Shown piece by piece: positions 8,188-17,260 of a stretch of DNA of 33,755 bases; position 1 is the first letter of the stretch, and each line of letters begins with the position of its first letter. A program made the translations under genes and the position numbers. Source of the stretch: an uncultured Bacteroidales bacterium (GTDB taxonomy: Bacteria > Bacteroidota > Bacteroidia > Bacteroidales > Paludibacteraceae); NCBI GenBank assembly GCA_946186915.1, contig CAMHOY010000021.1:1-33755 (forward strand), read 5' to 3'. The notes beneath the pieces are model-generated. The model searched no databases. It was not told the DNA's origin and saw nothing but the letters and a program-made list of their open reading frames with translations.

Positions 8188-9205
8188 AATAATCAGTTTT
8201 GGACTTGCGCTCTGTGCGCTGATGGCATGTACCAAACAGGCATATCGAGAGTACACGCAAACTCCAATCAAAGTGAAGACAACTGTGGTGGCTCCGCAAG
8301 CAGGCAACGCGATCTCACGTTACGTAGGCACGATCGAACCGACGCATGAGACGCCACTGAGTTTGGAGACAACGGGTCGCGTCACCGCTATCAACGTGAA
8401 AAACGGCACCCGGGTACACAAAGGTCAAGTGCTTTTGACGGTGGATAATACCCAGGCACTCAACGCCCTTCAGGGAGCGGAGGCAACTCTCCAACATGCT
8501 CAGGACGGTCATGACCGGGTAAGTCAGGTGCATGCCAAAGGCGTGGTGTCCGACCAGAAGATGGTAGAGGTGGAGAGCCAGTTAGCACAAGCCAAATCCA
8601 TCTATGCCGCGGCAAAAAAGCGCTTGGAGGAATGTACGCTTGTTGCGCCATGCGACGGAGTGGTAAACGGATTGACCATGGAGAAAGGGCAGACAGTCAT
8701 CCCCGGAACGAAGTTGTGCTCTATCCTCGACGTATCGGGATTTAACGTACGATTCACTGTTCCCGAGGCGGAAGTACGCAATTTGGGTAAGTCAGGCAAA
8801 GTGGAATGTGCCGCAGTGGACTCTGTTTTCCCCATCACCATACGCGAGAAGAGTGTAGCGGCGAACGCCGTCACACACACGTATGATGTCGTAGCGCATG
8901 TATCCGGAGGTACGGATGTCCTGATGGCCGGAATGGTAGCGAAGGTGCATATACAGAATTCCGGCCACAACACGGACGAAGAGCAGATGACAAACATTGT
9001 CATACCGGCGAAATGTATCTTGCTAATGCCTGAAGTACACACGGTGTGGATAGTTGAGAACGGCGCAGCCGTGCGGCGCAAAATCGTCATTGACGGTTAT
9101 CAGGCAGACGGAGTGCGCGTGAAGAGCGGCCTGCAAGCAGGAGATACACTGATTACCGAAGGATACCAGAAACTGTACAAGGATTGTAAGGTAATCGAAG
9201 ACTGA
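8174..9205 (+). CDS. RND efflux periplasmic adaptor lipoprotein (HlyD/MFP family)
   Basis: The protein bridges an inner-membrane RND pump to an outer-membrane channel. Residues 1-18 form a lipoprotein signal ending in Leu-Met-Ala-Cys, so the mature protein is probably lipid-anchored. The order is typical of adaptors: beta-barrel and lipoyl half (Val-Gly-Thr-Ile-Glu-Pro, Gly-Gln-Val-Leu-Leu-Thr-Val-Asp), a short coiled-coil hairpin (Ala-Glu-Ala-Thr-Leu-Gln...), second lipoyl half (Ala-Pro-Cys-Asp-Gly-Val-Val), then beta-barrel and membrane-proximal domains. ATG 8174 (or the adjacent ATG 8171) gives the best signal peptide; upstream TTG 8153 is rejected. It overlaps the MATE stop and is followed after 24 bases by the pump gene. 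Confidence 0.88.
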   Translation: MKTSKIISFGLALCALMACTKQAYREYTQTPIKVKTTVVAPQAGNAISRYVGTIEPTHETPLSLETTGRVTAINVKNGTRVHKGQVLLTVDNTQALNALQGAEATLQHAQDGHDRVSQVHAKGVVSDQKMVEVESQLAQAKSIYAAAKKRLEECTLVAPCDGVVNGLTMEKGQTVIPGTKLCSILDVSGFNVRFTVPEAEVRNLGKSGKVECAAVDSVFPITIREKSVAANAVTHTYDVVAHVSGGTDVLMAGMVAKVHIQNSGHNTDEEQMTNIVIPAKCILLMPEVHTVWIVENGAAVRRKIVIDGYQADGVRVKSGLQAGDTLITEGYQKLYKDCKVIED

Positions 9206-9229
9206 TAATCTATAATTGATGATTGAAAA

Positions 9230-12200
9230 GTGAAGACTAGTCCACACATAGAAGGTGCCATGCGGCGTCACGGACTTGTGATGGCTTTATTCCTTGCTCT
9301 GATGGCATTCGGTATCTGGTCGTTGCCGCAGATGAACAAGGATGAGTTTCCGCAGTTTACCATCCGTCAAGGTCTTATCGTGGCTTATTATCCCGGCGCT
9401 ACGGCTGATGAGGTAGAGCAACAGGTGACGATACCTCTCGAGGATTATATCAACTCCTTCGAATTTGTTGACAAGAAACTGACCTACAGCCAGAGTGAAG
9501 ACGGCCTCGCGTATATCTACGTCATGCTACGTATGACGGCTGTCAATAACGAGGCTGCCTGGACAAAGATCCGCGCGGGCCTGCCGCTCTTGCAGAAGAC
9601 CCAACTGCCCACCGGCGTCTTGCAGACCCTCGTCATTGACGATTTCGGCAACACCTCGTCCCTGCTCATCGCCGTGGAGAGTCCCGAACGCAGTCCGCGT
9701 GAACTGGAGCAATACGCGAAACAGGTCTGCTCGCACTTGCGTACCATCCCCGAGATGGGCAAACTGCGTATCATGGGACAGCAGACGGAAGAGATAGCCA
9801 TTACCATCGACCCTGAACAATTGTCCCGTTATGGCATCAATCCTTCAGCTCTACAAGCGCAAATGGCTTTGCAGGGACTTCGAACGGTTGGTGGCGAGAG
9901 TGATGAACACGGTGCGCTGCAAGTGGTTATCCCGTATATGTCCGAATATGAGATGCAGGAACAGATTGTTTGGTCTGACCCTGTGACAGGCTCAACGGTC
10001 CGTCTCAAAGATATAGCGACCGTCGAGCGTCGTTACAAGGCACCGAAGAGTTACGTGGAATTCAACGGAGCCTCCTGCCTGATTCTGAATATGGAGATGG
10101 TGCCCGGCAACAATATCGTTGCTTTCGGTAACGAAGTGGACAAGCAGCTGGCCAGGGCATCGGCTCTTCTGCCTCCGGATATACAATTCCATCGTATCAC
10201 CGATCAACCAAAAGTGGTGAATGACTCGGTGCTGTCTTTCTTGCGCGATATAGTGATTTCTATTCTCGTGGTGATAGCTGTCATGCTGATGCTTTTCCCG
10301 CTTCGTACTGCCCTTGTCGCAGCAACGGGACTGCCTGTCTGCACGGCTATTTGTATCGGACTGATGTACGTCACGGGCATAGAGTTGAATACTGTGACGC
10401 TTGCGGCGCTGATTTTCGTGTTAGGAATGATTGTTGATGACTCGGTTATCGTCATTGACGGTTATACCAATCTTTTGGCGCGTCGTCACTCGCGTTGGTA
10501 CTCTGCCGTCGTGAGCACAAGTCTGCTCTTCGTGCCGATGTCCCTCGCTACGATGGCTATATGCGGAATGTTCTTCCCTATGACGCGAATCATCACGGGG
10601 CCGTTGGGTGAGTTTGTCCAACTATTCCCATGGGCTGTACTCTTTGCCCTAGTTGCCAGTATTTTCTATGCTTCGTGGGTAACACCTTTCCTGTCCTTCC
10701 GGTTTATTCGTGAACGCAAACCCGAAGAGATGAATCTGGTGGAGCGCGTTCAGACAAGGTTCTTTACATGGCTGCAGAATGCTTACCGGAATGTCTTGCA
10801 AGGTTGTTTTGACCATCCGGTAATCGCTTGGAGTATGTTAGGAGCGGCTACCTTGATCGGTGTGGTTCTTCTCATGCATCTGAACCTGCAGTTATTGCCG
10901 AAGGCCGAGCGGGAGTTTTTCGCCGTGGAGATACATCTCCGTGAAGGAGCCACGCTTGAAGAGAGTGCGGAAGTGGCGGATTCTTTGGCAAACATCTTGC
11001 GTCAAGACCACCGCGTGACGAGCGTGACGGCCTTTATAGGTCAGTCCTCGCCGCGTTTCCATGCTACTTATACTCCGCAGACACCGGCAACGAACTATGC
11101 GCAGTTGATTGTCAACACCAAATCAAGCAAAGCAACCTCCCAGGTTCTCAGAGAATACAATGGCCGCTACGAGAACTATTTCCCCAATGCCTATGCGCGT
11201 TTCAAACAACTGGATTACCAGGCCGTGAAGAATCCGCTCGAAATCCGCGTGCAGGGAGAGGACTGGGATATGATGAAGCCCTATGCGGATAGTATTCTGC
11301 ATTTCATGGTGGCACAACCCGATCTGCAGTGGGTGCACTGCGATTACGATAACATGACGGCTTCAACGCGCATAGTGCTGAAGGCGGACGAAGCAACCCG
11401 TCTCGGCATTACAGAGACCATGCTCTCGCTATACCTCATGCAGGCAACGCAGGGAGCAACTATCACCACGCTTTACGAAGATGCCTATGCCGTACCGGTA
11501 GTACTTTATACAGCCGGAATCAACACCCTCAATGTTGATGAACTCGGAGCCATACAAGTGCCGACTGCTCTGCCGGGTGTGTGGGTGCCTTTACGTCAGG
11601 TGGCAACTATCGAACCCAGTTGGCATCATACTTCGCTGGAACGCAGGAACGCAATCCGTACGATGACTGTCGGCGCGGATCTAAGAGGCTCCACAAGTCA
11701 GGTGGATGCCGAGCGAAAGGTGAAGAACTGGGTGGAAAGCAACCTCACGGATTTGCCCGAAGGAGTGTCTATCGCTTACGGCGGTCTGACGGAAATCAAC
11801 AACATGATGATTCCTCAGATACTTTGGTCTGTTGTGGCTGCCCTTGCGGTGATGTTAGTCTTGCTCCTTTACCATTTCGGAAAGATTGGATTGGCTTTGC
11901 TGACTCTCTCCAGTGCCATCCTTTGTCTTTTCGGCTCGATGCTCGGTCTATGGATCTTTGATTTGGACATCTCCATCACGGCGGTGTTGGGTGTCGTCAG
12001 TTTGATTGGTATCATCGTCCGCAATGCCATCATGATGTACGAGTACGCCGAGGATGCGCGGAAGTACAAGCATCTCACGTATAAGGACGCGGCCTTCCAG
12101 GCAGGCTTACGCCGTATGCGACCGGTATTCCTTACTTCTGCTACTACAGCACTCGGTGTGTTGCCGATGATCATAGCCGCTACGAGCCTCTGGATGCCGA

Positions 12201-12313
12201 TGGGTGTCGTTATTTGCTTCGGAACGCTGTTCACCTTACCGCTGACAGTCACCATCCTGCCTGTCGTTTATTGGAAGGTATATGCAAAGAAAGACGAAGA
12301 AGTGCAACAATGA
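9230..12313 (+). CDS. RND family efflux pump permease (AcrB/MMPL-like, HAE-type)
   Basis: This 1027-residue proton-driven pump has the usual two-fold repeat: one N-terminal helix, a large periplasmic loop, six helices, a second loop and the last helices. TM4 has Gly-Met-Ile-Val-Asp-Asp-Ser with Asp403 and Asp404 matching the proton-relay aspartates of AcrB. Arg-Arg-Met-Arg-Pro-Val-Phe-Leu-Thr-Ser precedes the last helices, as in the family. GTG 9230 is the likely start because it gives the usual Met-Lys-...-Ala-Met-Arg-Arg lead before the first helix. The adaptor is just upstream, but no TolC-like outer-membrane channel gene is in the window. The stop overlaps the next ATG (ATGA). Confidence 0.92.
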   Translation: MKTSPHIEGAMRRHGLVMALFLALMAFGIWSLPQMNKDEFPQFTIRQGLIVAYYPGATADEVEQQVTIPLEDYINSFEFVDKKLTYSQSEDGLAYIYVMLRMTAVNNEAAWTKIRAGLPLLQKTQLPTGVLQTLVIDDFGNTSSLLIAVESPERSPRELEQYAKQVCSHLRTIPEMGKLRIMGQQTEEIAITIDPEQLSRYGINPSALQAQMALQGLRTVGGESDEHGALQVVIPYMSEYEMQEQIVWSDPVTGSTVRLKDIATVERRYKAPKSYVEFNGASCLILNMEMVPGNNIVAFGNEVDKQLARASALLPPDIQFHRITDQPKVVNDSVLSFLRDIVISILVVIAVMLMLFPLRTALVAATGLPVCTAICIGLMYVTGIELNTVTLAALIFVLGMIVDDSVIVIDGYTNLLARRHSRWYSAVVSTSLLFVPMSLATMAICGMFFPMTRIITGPLGEFVQLFPWAVLFALVASIFYASWVTPFLSFRFIRERKPEEMNLVERVQTRFFTWLQNAYRNVLQGCFDHPVIAWSMLGAATLIGVVLLMHLNLQLLPKAEREFFAVEIHLREGATLEESAEVADSLANILRQDHRVTSVTAFIGQSSPRFHATYTPQTPATNYAQLIVNTKSSKATSQVLREYNGRYENYFPNAYARFKQLDYQAVKNPLEIRVQGEDWDMMKPYADSILHFMVAQPDLQWVHCDYDNMTASTRIVLKADEATRLGITETMLSLYLMQATQGATITTLYEDAYAVPVVLYTAGINTLNVDELGAIQVPTALPGVWVPLRQVATIEPSWHHTSLERRNAIRTMTVGADLRGSTSQVDAERKVKNWVESNLTDLPEGVSIAYGGLTEINNMMIPQILWSVVAALAVMLVLLLYHFGKIGLALLTLSSAILCLFGSMLGLWIFDLDISITAVLGVVSLIGIIVRNAIMMYEYAEDARKYKHLTYKDAAFQAGLRRMRPVFLTSATTALGVLPMIIAATSLWMPMGVVICFGTLFTLPLTVTILPVVYWKVYAKKDEEVQQ

Positions 12314-12864
12314 AAGTGATGATTTTCGATAGGATGGAGGAGTGTACCGAGACGGAAGTACAACGGCTGTTACCGCAGGTCTCTGCACAGCGGCGCGAAC
12401 AGGCACTGCGATTCAAGCACACACTCGGACAGTTCTGCTGCCTCAAATCATGGTTGATGCTGAATGCAATGCATATCGGAGAAATGGAATTTTTGTACAA
12501 CGAACATGGTAAACCCTATATAGAAGGGGGACCATTTTTCTCCATCAGTCACTGCAAAGAAGGTATAGCAGTAGCAATCGACGATCAGCCTGTCGGCATT
12601 GACATTGAAGCTATCCGTAATGCCGATCAAGACCTTATTCTTCGCACGATGAATGAAGAAGAACAACGACAGATACATAGCAACCGGGATTTTACCCGCC
12701 TTTGGACACAAAAGGAAGCTATACTGAAAATGGAAGGAACAGGAATAACCTCCTTTGAGCAATTACAAGGACTATCCATCCCGGACTATCGCATTCAAAC
12801 TATCGAAAAAGAGAAATATATATATACTATAGCATATGGAAAATTACATTGTATCGGCGCGTAA
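12310..12864 (+). CDS. 4'-phosphopantetheinyl transferase (Sfp/AcpT superfamily)
   Basis: This 184-residue enzyme transfers phosphopantetheine from CoA to a serine of a carrier protein. The superfamily motifs are present: Phe-Ser-Ile-Ser-His-Cys, Val-Gly-Ile-Asp-Ile-Glu (Mg-binding Asp and Glu, about 95-100), and Trp-Thr-Gln-Lys-Glu-Ala-Ile-Leu-Lys (about 137-145). It is somewhat shorter than Sfp. The start at ATG 12310 overlaps the stop of the RND gene; an in-frame extension from 12214 lies inside that gene and is rejected. The last 29 bases overlap dnaX. No polyketide or peptide synthase is in the window, so the partner may be fatty-acid ACP or an unseen pathway. Confidence 0.88.
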   Translation: MKVMIFDRMEECTETEVQRLLPQVSAQRREQALRFKHTLGQFCCLKSWLMLNAMHIGEMEFLYNEHGKPYIEGGPFFSISHCKEGIAVAIDDQPVGIDIEAIRNADQDLILRTMNEEEQRQIHSNRDFTRLWTQKEAILKMEGTGITSFEQLQGLSIPDYRIQTIEKEKYIYTIAYGKLHCIGA

Positions 12865-14542
12865 GTACCGTCCTCAGACCTTTGAGTCCGTGGTCGGTCA
12901 ACAAGCGTTGACGCAGACCTTGCAGAACGCCATCCGCTCGAACCATCTAGCGCACGCGTATCTGTTTTGCGGACCGCGAGGCGTGGGTAAAACGACTTGC
13001 GCACGTATCTTCGCAAAGACTATCAACTGTTCGAATCCGCAAAACGGCTTCGATGCATGCAACGAGTGTGAGTCCTGTAGGGCCTTTAATGAACAGCGGT
13101 CGTTTAACATTCACGAACTCGATGCGGCATCAAACAACTCCGTAGAGGATATCCGAAGCCTCATTGACCAGGTGCGTGTCCCGCCGCAAATCGGTAAGTA
13201 CTCCGTGTATATCATCGATGAGGTTCACATGCTCTCTCAAGGAGCGTTTAATGCGTTGCTTAAGACACTCGAAGAACCGCCCTCGTATGCCATCTTCATC
13301 CTTGCTACTACGGAGAAGCATAAGGTACTGCCGACTATACTCAGTCGTTGTCAGGTGTATGACTTCAATCGTATTACCATACCCGATACGATCGCTTATT
13401 TGCAGAAGGTGGCGGCGAAGGAAGGTATCAAGGTGAGTGAAGAAGCACTGAATGTCGTGGCACAGAAGGCAGATGGAGGTATGCGTGATGCCTTGTCGAT
13501 TTTCGACCAACTGGTTGCGTTCTGCGGCAATGAGATTACCTACGAGCGTACCATCGAAGTGCTGAATGTGCTCAGCGCAGACTATTATTTCCAGCTGGTG
13601 GACAATGCCTTGCAGCATAATGTTGCGCAGACCTTGTTGATCTTCAATGACATCCTCAATCACGGTTTCGATGCCGGCCATTTTGTGACGGGTTTCGCGC
13701 AGCACTTACGTGACGTACTGGTGAGCAAAGACCCGCAGACCTTGCCACTGCTTGAGACAAGCGAGTCGATGCGTGTGCGCTACGGACAACAGGCGCAGCG
13801 TTGCCATCCTATGTGGATCTTTATGGCGCTCGATATTCTCAACACCTGTGACATTAACTACCGCACGGCGCGTAACAAACGCCTGACGGTAGAATTGGCC
13901 CTTGTCAAACTATGCCAATTGGGGGTTGCCCAACAAGCGCCGCAGGCGGTTACACCCGTAGCACAGCCTGCTCAAGTAACACCTCCAAAACAGACAACGT
14001 CTCCTGCAACTCCGGCACAACCGCAGACCCAAGCGGCGCCAAGCATCAGTACTCCTCCGAAAGAGGCGGCTCCATCCATACCGAAGATGCCTAAGATCAG
14101 TATAGGTCTTGGCCCGAAGAAAACGGAAACGGCACCCGCGCAACCGGCTGCACCTGTAGAACAACCAAAAGAGGAGCAGAATAGCCCTTTTACAGTTGAC
14201 CAACTCCGAGACGCGTGGGTTGGTCTGGCTGACACTCACAAGGAGGAAACGCGTCTCAGACAACTGATAGAGAACTATATGCCGCTAATGGTCGATGACC
14301 TGACTGCAGAAATACAAATGCCTAATCCATGGCAGATGACGGAAATGCGGAAGGCCTTACCGGGTCTTTTACGGCAATTACGTGCCACCCTGCATAACGA
14401 TCATCTGGAAATTCGACTCGTGCAAGCTGAGTATAATCAGGAGCAGATGGCCTTTACCGCAGAGGAGAAATATAAACTGATGGTAGAGCAGAACCCCGTG
14501 CTCTCCACTCTCAAGGAGAAACTTGACTTACAGATAGACTGA
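12836..14542 (+). CDS. dnaX: DNA polymerase III subunit gamma/tau
   Basis: The protein is the clamp-loader ATPase of the replisome, 568 residues. Gly-Pro-Arg-Gly-Val-Gly-Lys-Thr-Thr (46-54) is the Walker A motif. A zinc module follows with Cys65, Cys75, Cys78 and Cys81. Walker B is Asp-Glu-Val-His (about 127-130), and Leu-Ser-Arg-Cys carries the SRC arginine finger motif. After domain III (to about 360) there is a Pro/Ala/Gln/Thr-rich linker (about 365-450), then a tau-like C-terminal domain. I see no clear slippery site for a separate gamma form. The start lies inside the phosphopantetheinyl transferase gene. Confidence 0.95.
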   Translation: MENYIVSARKYRPQTFESVVGQQALTQTLQNAIRSNHLAHAYLFCGPRGVGKTTCARIFAKTINCSNPQNGFDACNECESCRAFNEQRSFNIHELDAASNNSVEDIRSLIDQVRVPPQIGKYSVYIIDEVHMLSQGAFNALLKTLEEPPSYAIFILATTEKHKVLPTILSRCQVYDFNRITIPDTIAYLQKVAAKEGIKVSEEALNVVAQKADGGMRDALSIFDQLVAFCGNEITYERTIEVLNVLSADYYFQLVDNALQHNVAQTLLIFNDILNHGFDAGHFVTGFAQHLRDVLVSKDPQTLPLLETSESMRVRYGQQAQRCHPMWIFMALDILNTCDINYRTARNKRLTVELALVKLCQLGVAQQAPQAVTPVAQPAQVTPPKQTTSPATPAQPQTQAAPSISTPPKEAAPSIPKMPKISIGLGPKKTETAPAQPAAPVEQPKEEQNSPFTVDQLRDAWVGLADTHKEETRLRQLIENYMPLMVDDLTAEIQMPNPWQMTEMRKALPGLLRQLRATLHNDHLEIRLVQAEYNQEQMAFTAEEKYKLMVEQNPVLSTLKEKLDLQID

Positions 14543-14555
14543 TGACTGACAATTG

Positions 14556-16235
14556 ATGACTGATCTCTTAAAATACTTGCCTACGACCCGCAAGGAGACG
14601 GATCTGCGCGGCTGGGATGAAGTGGACATTGTCTTCTTCACCGGTGACGCGTATATTGACCATCCGTCTTTTGGCGCGGCAGTGTTGGGGAGAGTATTGG
14701 AGGCTGCCGGTTACCGCGTGGCGATAGTTCCGCAACCCGATGTGCATGGAGACTATCGTGATTTCAAGAAATTCGGCAAACCGCGGATCTATTTTGCTGT
14801 ATCGGCTGGAAGCATGGATTCAATGGTTAATCATTATACGGCTGCCAAACGCAAGCGTTCCGATGATGCCTATACACCCGAAGGACGCCCAGGAGCACGC
14901 CCCGACTACTGCACGATTACCTACTGTAAGATCCTCAAGCAACTCTATCCCGACGTGCCTATTGTAATCGGAGGAATTGAAGCCTCCATGCGCCGCTTGA
15001 CGCATTATGACTACTGGCAGGACAAACTGATGCCGTCCATCCTCGTCGATAGCGGCGCAGACATGCTCGTCTATGGTATGGGCGAACAAGCGATGACGGA
15101 GATAGCAAACAGAGGTTGTGTGCATGATATCCCGCAGACGGCCTATCTGACGTCCGATAAGTCGGAGATACCTTCTGACGCTATCATGCTGTCCTCACAC
15201 GAAGAGGCGCAGCGCGACAAGCGCAAACACGCGGAGAATTTCCGCCTTATGGAGATTGAGTCGAATAAGATTCATCAGACGACGCTCGTACAGCCTGTCG
15301 GCAAACAATGGGTAGTCGTCAATCCTTCCTATCCACCGATGACAACCGAGCAGTTGGACGCTATCTACGATTTGCCTTTCACCTATACGCCGCACCCCAA
15401 ATACAAGGACAAACATATACCGGCGTACGAGATGATCAAATGGTCGGTGTGCATGCACAGAGGGTGTTTCGGAGGATGTTCTTTCTGTACTATCTCTGCG
15501 CATCAGGGTAAGCAGATCGTCTCGCGCTCGAAGGCATCTATCCTGCGACAGATTGAGAAACTCAGTCAGTTACCCGATTGGCACGGTGTCATCTCAGACC
15601 TTGGCGGACCTTCGGCAAACATGTACGCCATGCATGGCAAAGACATGAGTCTGTGCGAGAAATGTGCGCGCCCCAGTTGCTTGCAGCCTGCTATCTGTAA
15701 GAACCTCAACAAAGACTTCGGACCATTACTCGATATCTATCGCACGGTAGACAAACTGCCGTACGTCAAGCATGCCTTCGTGGGTTCGGGTATCCGTTAC
15801 GATCTGATGGATGACGAGTACGCGCGCCAACTCATCACACGCCACGTCTCTGGACGGCTCAAAGTGGCCCCTGAACATTGCTCGGACAAGGTGCTCAAGG
15901 TAATGCGTAAACCGGCTTGGAATAACTACCTGCGCTTTCGGGATCTCTTCTTGCGTATCAACAAAGAGGCGGGACTGAACCAGCAGCTCATCCCGTATTT
16001 CATCTCCTCGCATCCAGGGTGTACCAAACACGACATGCAGCTATTGGCAGATGAGACGAAAAGGATGCATTATCGTCCGGAACAGGTACAGGACTTTACG
16101 CCGACGCCGATGACGCTCTCCACAACGATGTTCTACACCGGCATCAATCCTTATACGCACGAACCCATATATGTCGCGCGTACGCCTGAAGAAAAGAAAC
16201 AACAGAACCAGTATTTTTTCTGGTACAAGAAATAA
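14556..16235 (+). CDS. ygiQ: YgiQ family radical SAM protein
   Basis: This 559-residue protein has the 4Fe-4S radical-SAM cluster motif Cys-x3-Cys-x2-Cys at residues 304, 308 and 311 (Cys-Phe-Gly-Gly-Cys-Ser-Phe-Cys). The N-terminal part has the cobalamin-binding-like layout of the YgiQ group (Phe-Phe-Thr-Gly-Asp-Ala-Tyr-Ile-Asp-His-Pro-Ser-Phe-Gly). A second Cys cluster, Cys-x2-Cys...Cys...Cys near residues 368-384, may hold another metal site. The reaction of YgiQ is not established to my knowledge. ATG 14556 is preferred over TTG 14553. The short gap after dnaX carries a repetitive TGACTGACAATTGATGACTGA tract. Confidence 0.88.
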   Translation: MTDLLKYLPTTRKETDLRGWDEVDIVFFTGDAYIDHPSFGAAVLGRVLEAAGYRVAIVPQPDVHGDYRDFKKFGKPRIYFAVSAGSMDSMVNHYTAAKRKRSDDAYTPEGRPGARPDYCTITYCKILKQLYPDVPIVIGGIEASMRRLTHYDYWQDKLMPSILVDSGADMLVYGMGEQAMTEIANRGCVHDIPQTAYLTSDKSEIPSDAIMLSSHEEAQRDKRKHAENFRLMEIESNKIHQTTLVQPVGKQWVVVNPSYPPMTTEQLDAIYDLPFTYTPHPKYKDKHIPAYEMIKWSVCMHRGCFGGCSFCTISAHQGKQIVSRSKASILRQIEKLSQLPDWHGVISDLGGPSANMYAMHGKDMSLCEKCARPSCLQPAICKNLNKDFGPLLDIYRTVDKLPYVKHAFVGSGIRYDLMDDEYARQLITRHVSGRLKVAPEHCSDKVLKVMRKPAWNNYLRFRDLFLRINKEAGLNQQLIPYFISSHPGCTKHDMQLLADETKRMHYRPEQVQDFTPTPMTLSTTMFYTGINPYTHEPIYVARTPEEKKQQNQYFFWYKK

Positions 16236-16258
16236 ATGATTAAATCGTAAATATCTTT

Positions 16259-17224
16259 ATGTCAAAGAAGTATCGTATTAATCCTGAAACGCTTCAACTT
16301 GAGCGTATAGAACATGGTTTCCGTTACTGGCTTCGCCGTTCCGGAGGTTATGTCATTGGAGGTATATGTTTGGGTGTGATTTTCTTTTACACGTTCCTTT
16401 ATTTCTTCCCTTCCCCGAGGGAGGCTTCGCTTATGCAATATAATCGCAACTTATCGGCGCAGATAGAAGTTATGGATAAGCAAATGGACCAGATGCAGAT
16501 TGTCCTTTCCGACCTCGCGCAGCGGGATGATAACCTATACCGTGCTATCTTAGGCGCAGAGCCTATCCCCCTTAGTGCACGTATGGGGGCTACACAACAG
16601 ATTTCATACTACGACTCTATCGCTCGTATGACCAATACCCAATTGGCTGCGGATATACAACGCAAAGTGGATATCCTTGAGAAAGAACTGTACGTACAAG
16701 CGCAATCGTACGACGAAGTGCTGCAACTGGCAAAAAATCAGGAAGTGCGCATGGAGAACATACCGGCTATCCAACCCGTCCTTAATAAGAACCTCAAGCA
16801 CATGGCTTCCGGTTTTGGATGGCGTATAGACCCGATCTATCATATCCGTCGGTTCCACGAAGGCATGGATTTCTCTGCGCCGGTCGGTACGGATATCTTT
16901 GCTACCGGTAATGGAACTGTTGTTTATTCAGGTTGGCGTCAAGGGTACGGGGAAACTGTCGAAATCGACCATGGATTCAATTATGCAACGCGCTATGCGC
17001 ACTGCTCCAAGCGATTCGTGAGGGTCGGACAGAAAGTAAAGCGCGGTGATGTCATCGCCCTTGTAGGAAATACCGGCAAGTCCACAGGACCGCACCTTCA
17101 TTATGAAGTGCATTATTTAGGCCGACCTATCGACCCGCGTAACTTCTATTTCTATGACTTAAGTCCGGAAGATTACGACAAGATGCTGCAACTCTCTTCG
17201 AATATGGGAAATATGATGGATTAA
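16259..17224 (+). CDS. M23 family metallopeptidase, membrane-anchored (murein hydrolase-like)
   Basis: The protein has 321 residues. One transmembrane helix (about 30-51, Gly-Gly-Tyr-Val-Ile-Gly-Gly...) anchors it in the inner membrane, followed by a coiled-coil (about 60-85 and 125-165). The C-terminal LytM domain has the zinc ligands of M23 enzymes: His-x3-Asp in His-Glu-Gly-Met-Asp (about 199-203) and His-x-His in Gly-Pro-His-Leu-His-Tyr-Glu (about 278-282). All ligands are present, so it should be an active endopeptidase on peptidoglycan cross-links rather than an EnvC-like activator. It ends the gene run; its stop is inside the 5' A-run of the terminator. Confidence 0.9.
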   Translation: MSKKYRINPETLQLERIEHGFRYWLRRSGGYVIGGICLGVIFFYTFLYFFPSPREASLMQYNRNLSAQIEVMDKQMDQMQIVLSDLAQRDDNLYRAILGAEPIPLSARMGATQQISYYDSIARMTNTQLAADIQRKVDILEKELYVQAQSYDEVLQLAKNQEVRMENIPAIQPVLNKNLKHMASGFGWRIDPIYHIRRFHEGMDFSAPVGTDIFATGNGTVVYSGWRQGYGETVEIDHGFNYATRYAHCSKRFVRVGQKVKRGDVIALVGNTGKSTGPHLHYEVHYLGRPIDPRNFYFYDLSPEDYDKMLQLSSNMGNMMD

Positions 17225-17260
17225 AAAATATCGCGGCTCAACCGAGTCGCGATATTTTTT
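17223..17260. terminator. Bidirectional intrinsic terminator between M23 peptidase and Crp-like gene
   Basis: A stem of about 17 pairs, AAAAAATATCGCG...CGCGATATTTTTT with an inner GCTC/GAGT and loop AACC, has A and T runs on both outer edges and so can work on both strands. The stop codon of the Crp-like gene (17238-17240) lies in the hairpin. Confidence 0.9.

Noticed and set aside
13000..13060. tRNA-like GTTCGAATCC box
   Set aside because: It lies within dnaX coding sequence and no cloverleaf can be built around it. No other tRNA was seen.
12836..14542. Programmed frameshift in dnaX
   Set aside because: No A-rich slippery heptamer with a following hairpin was found near the linker.
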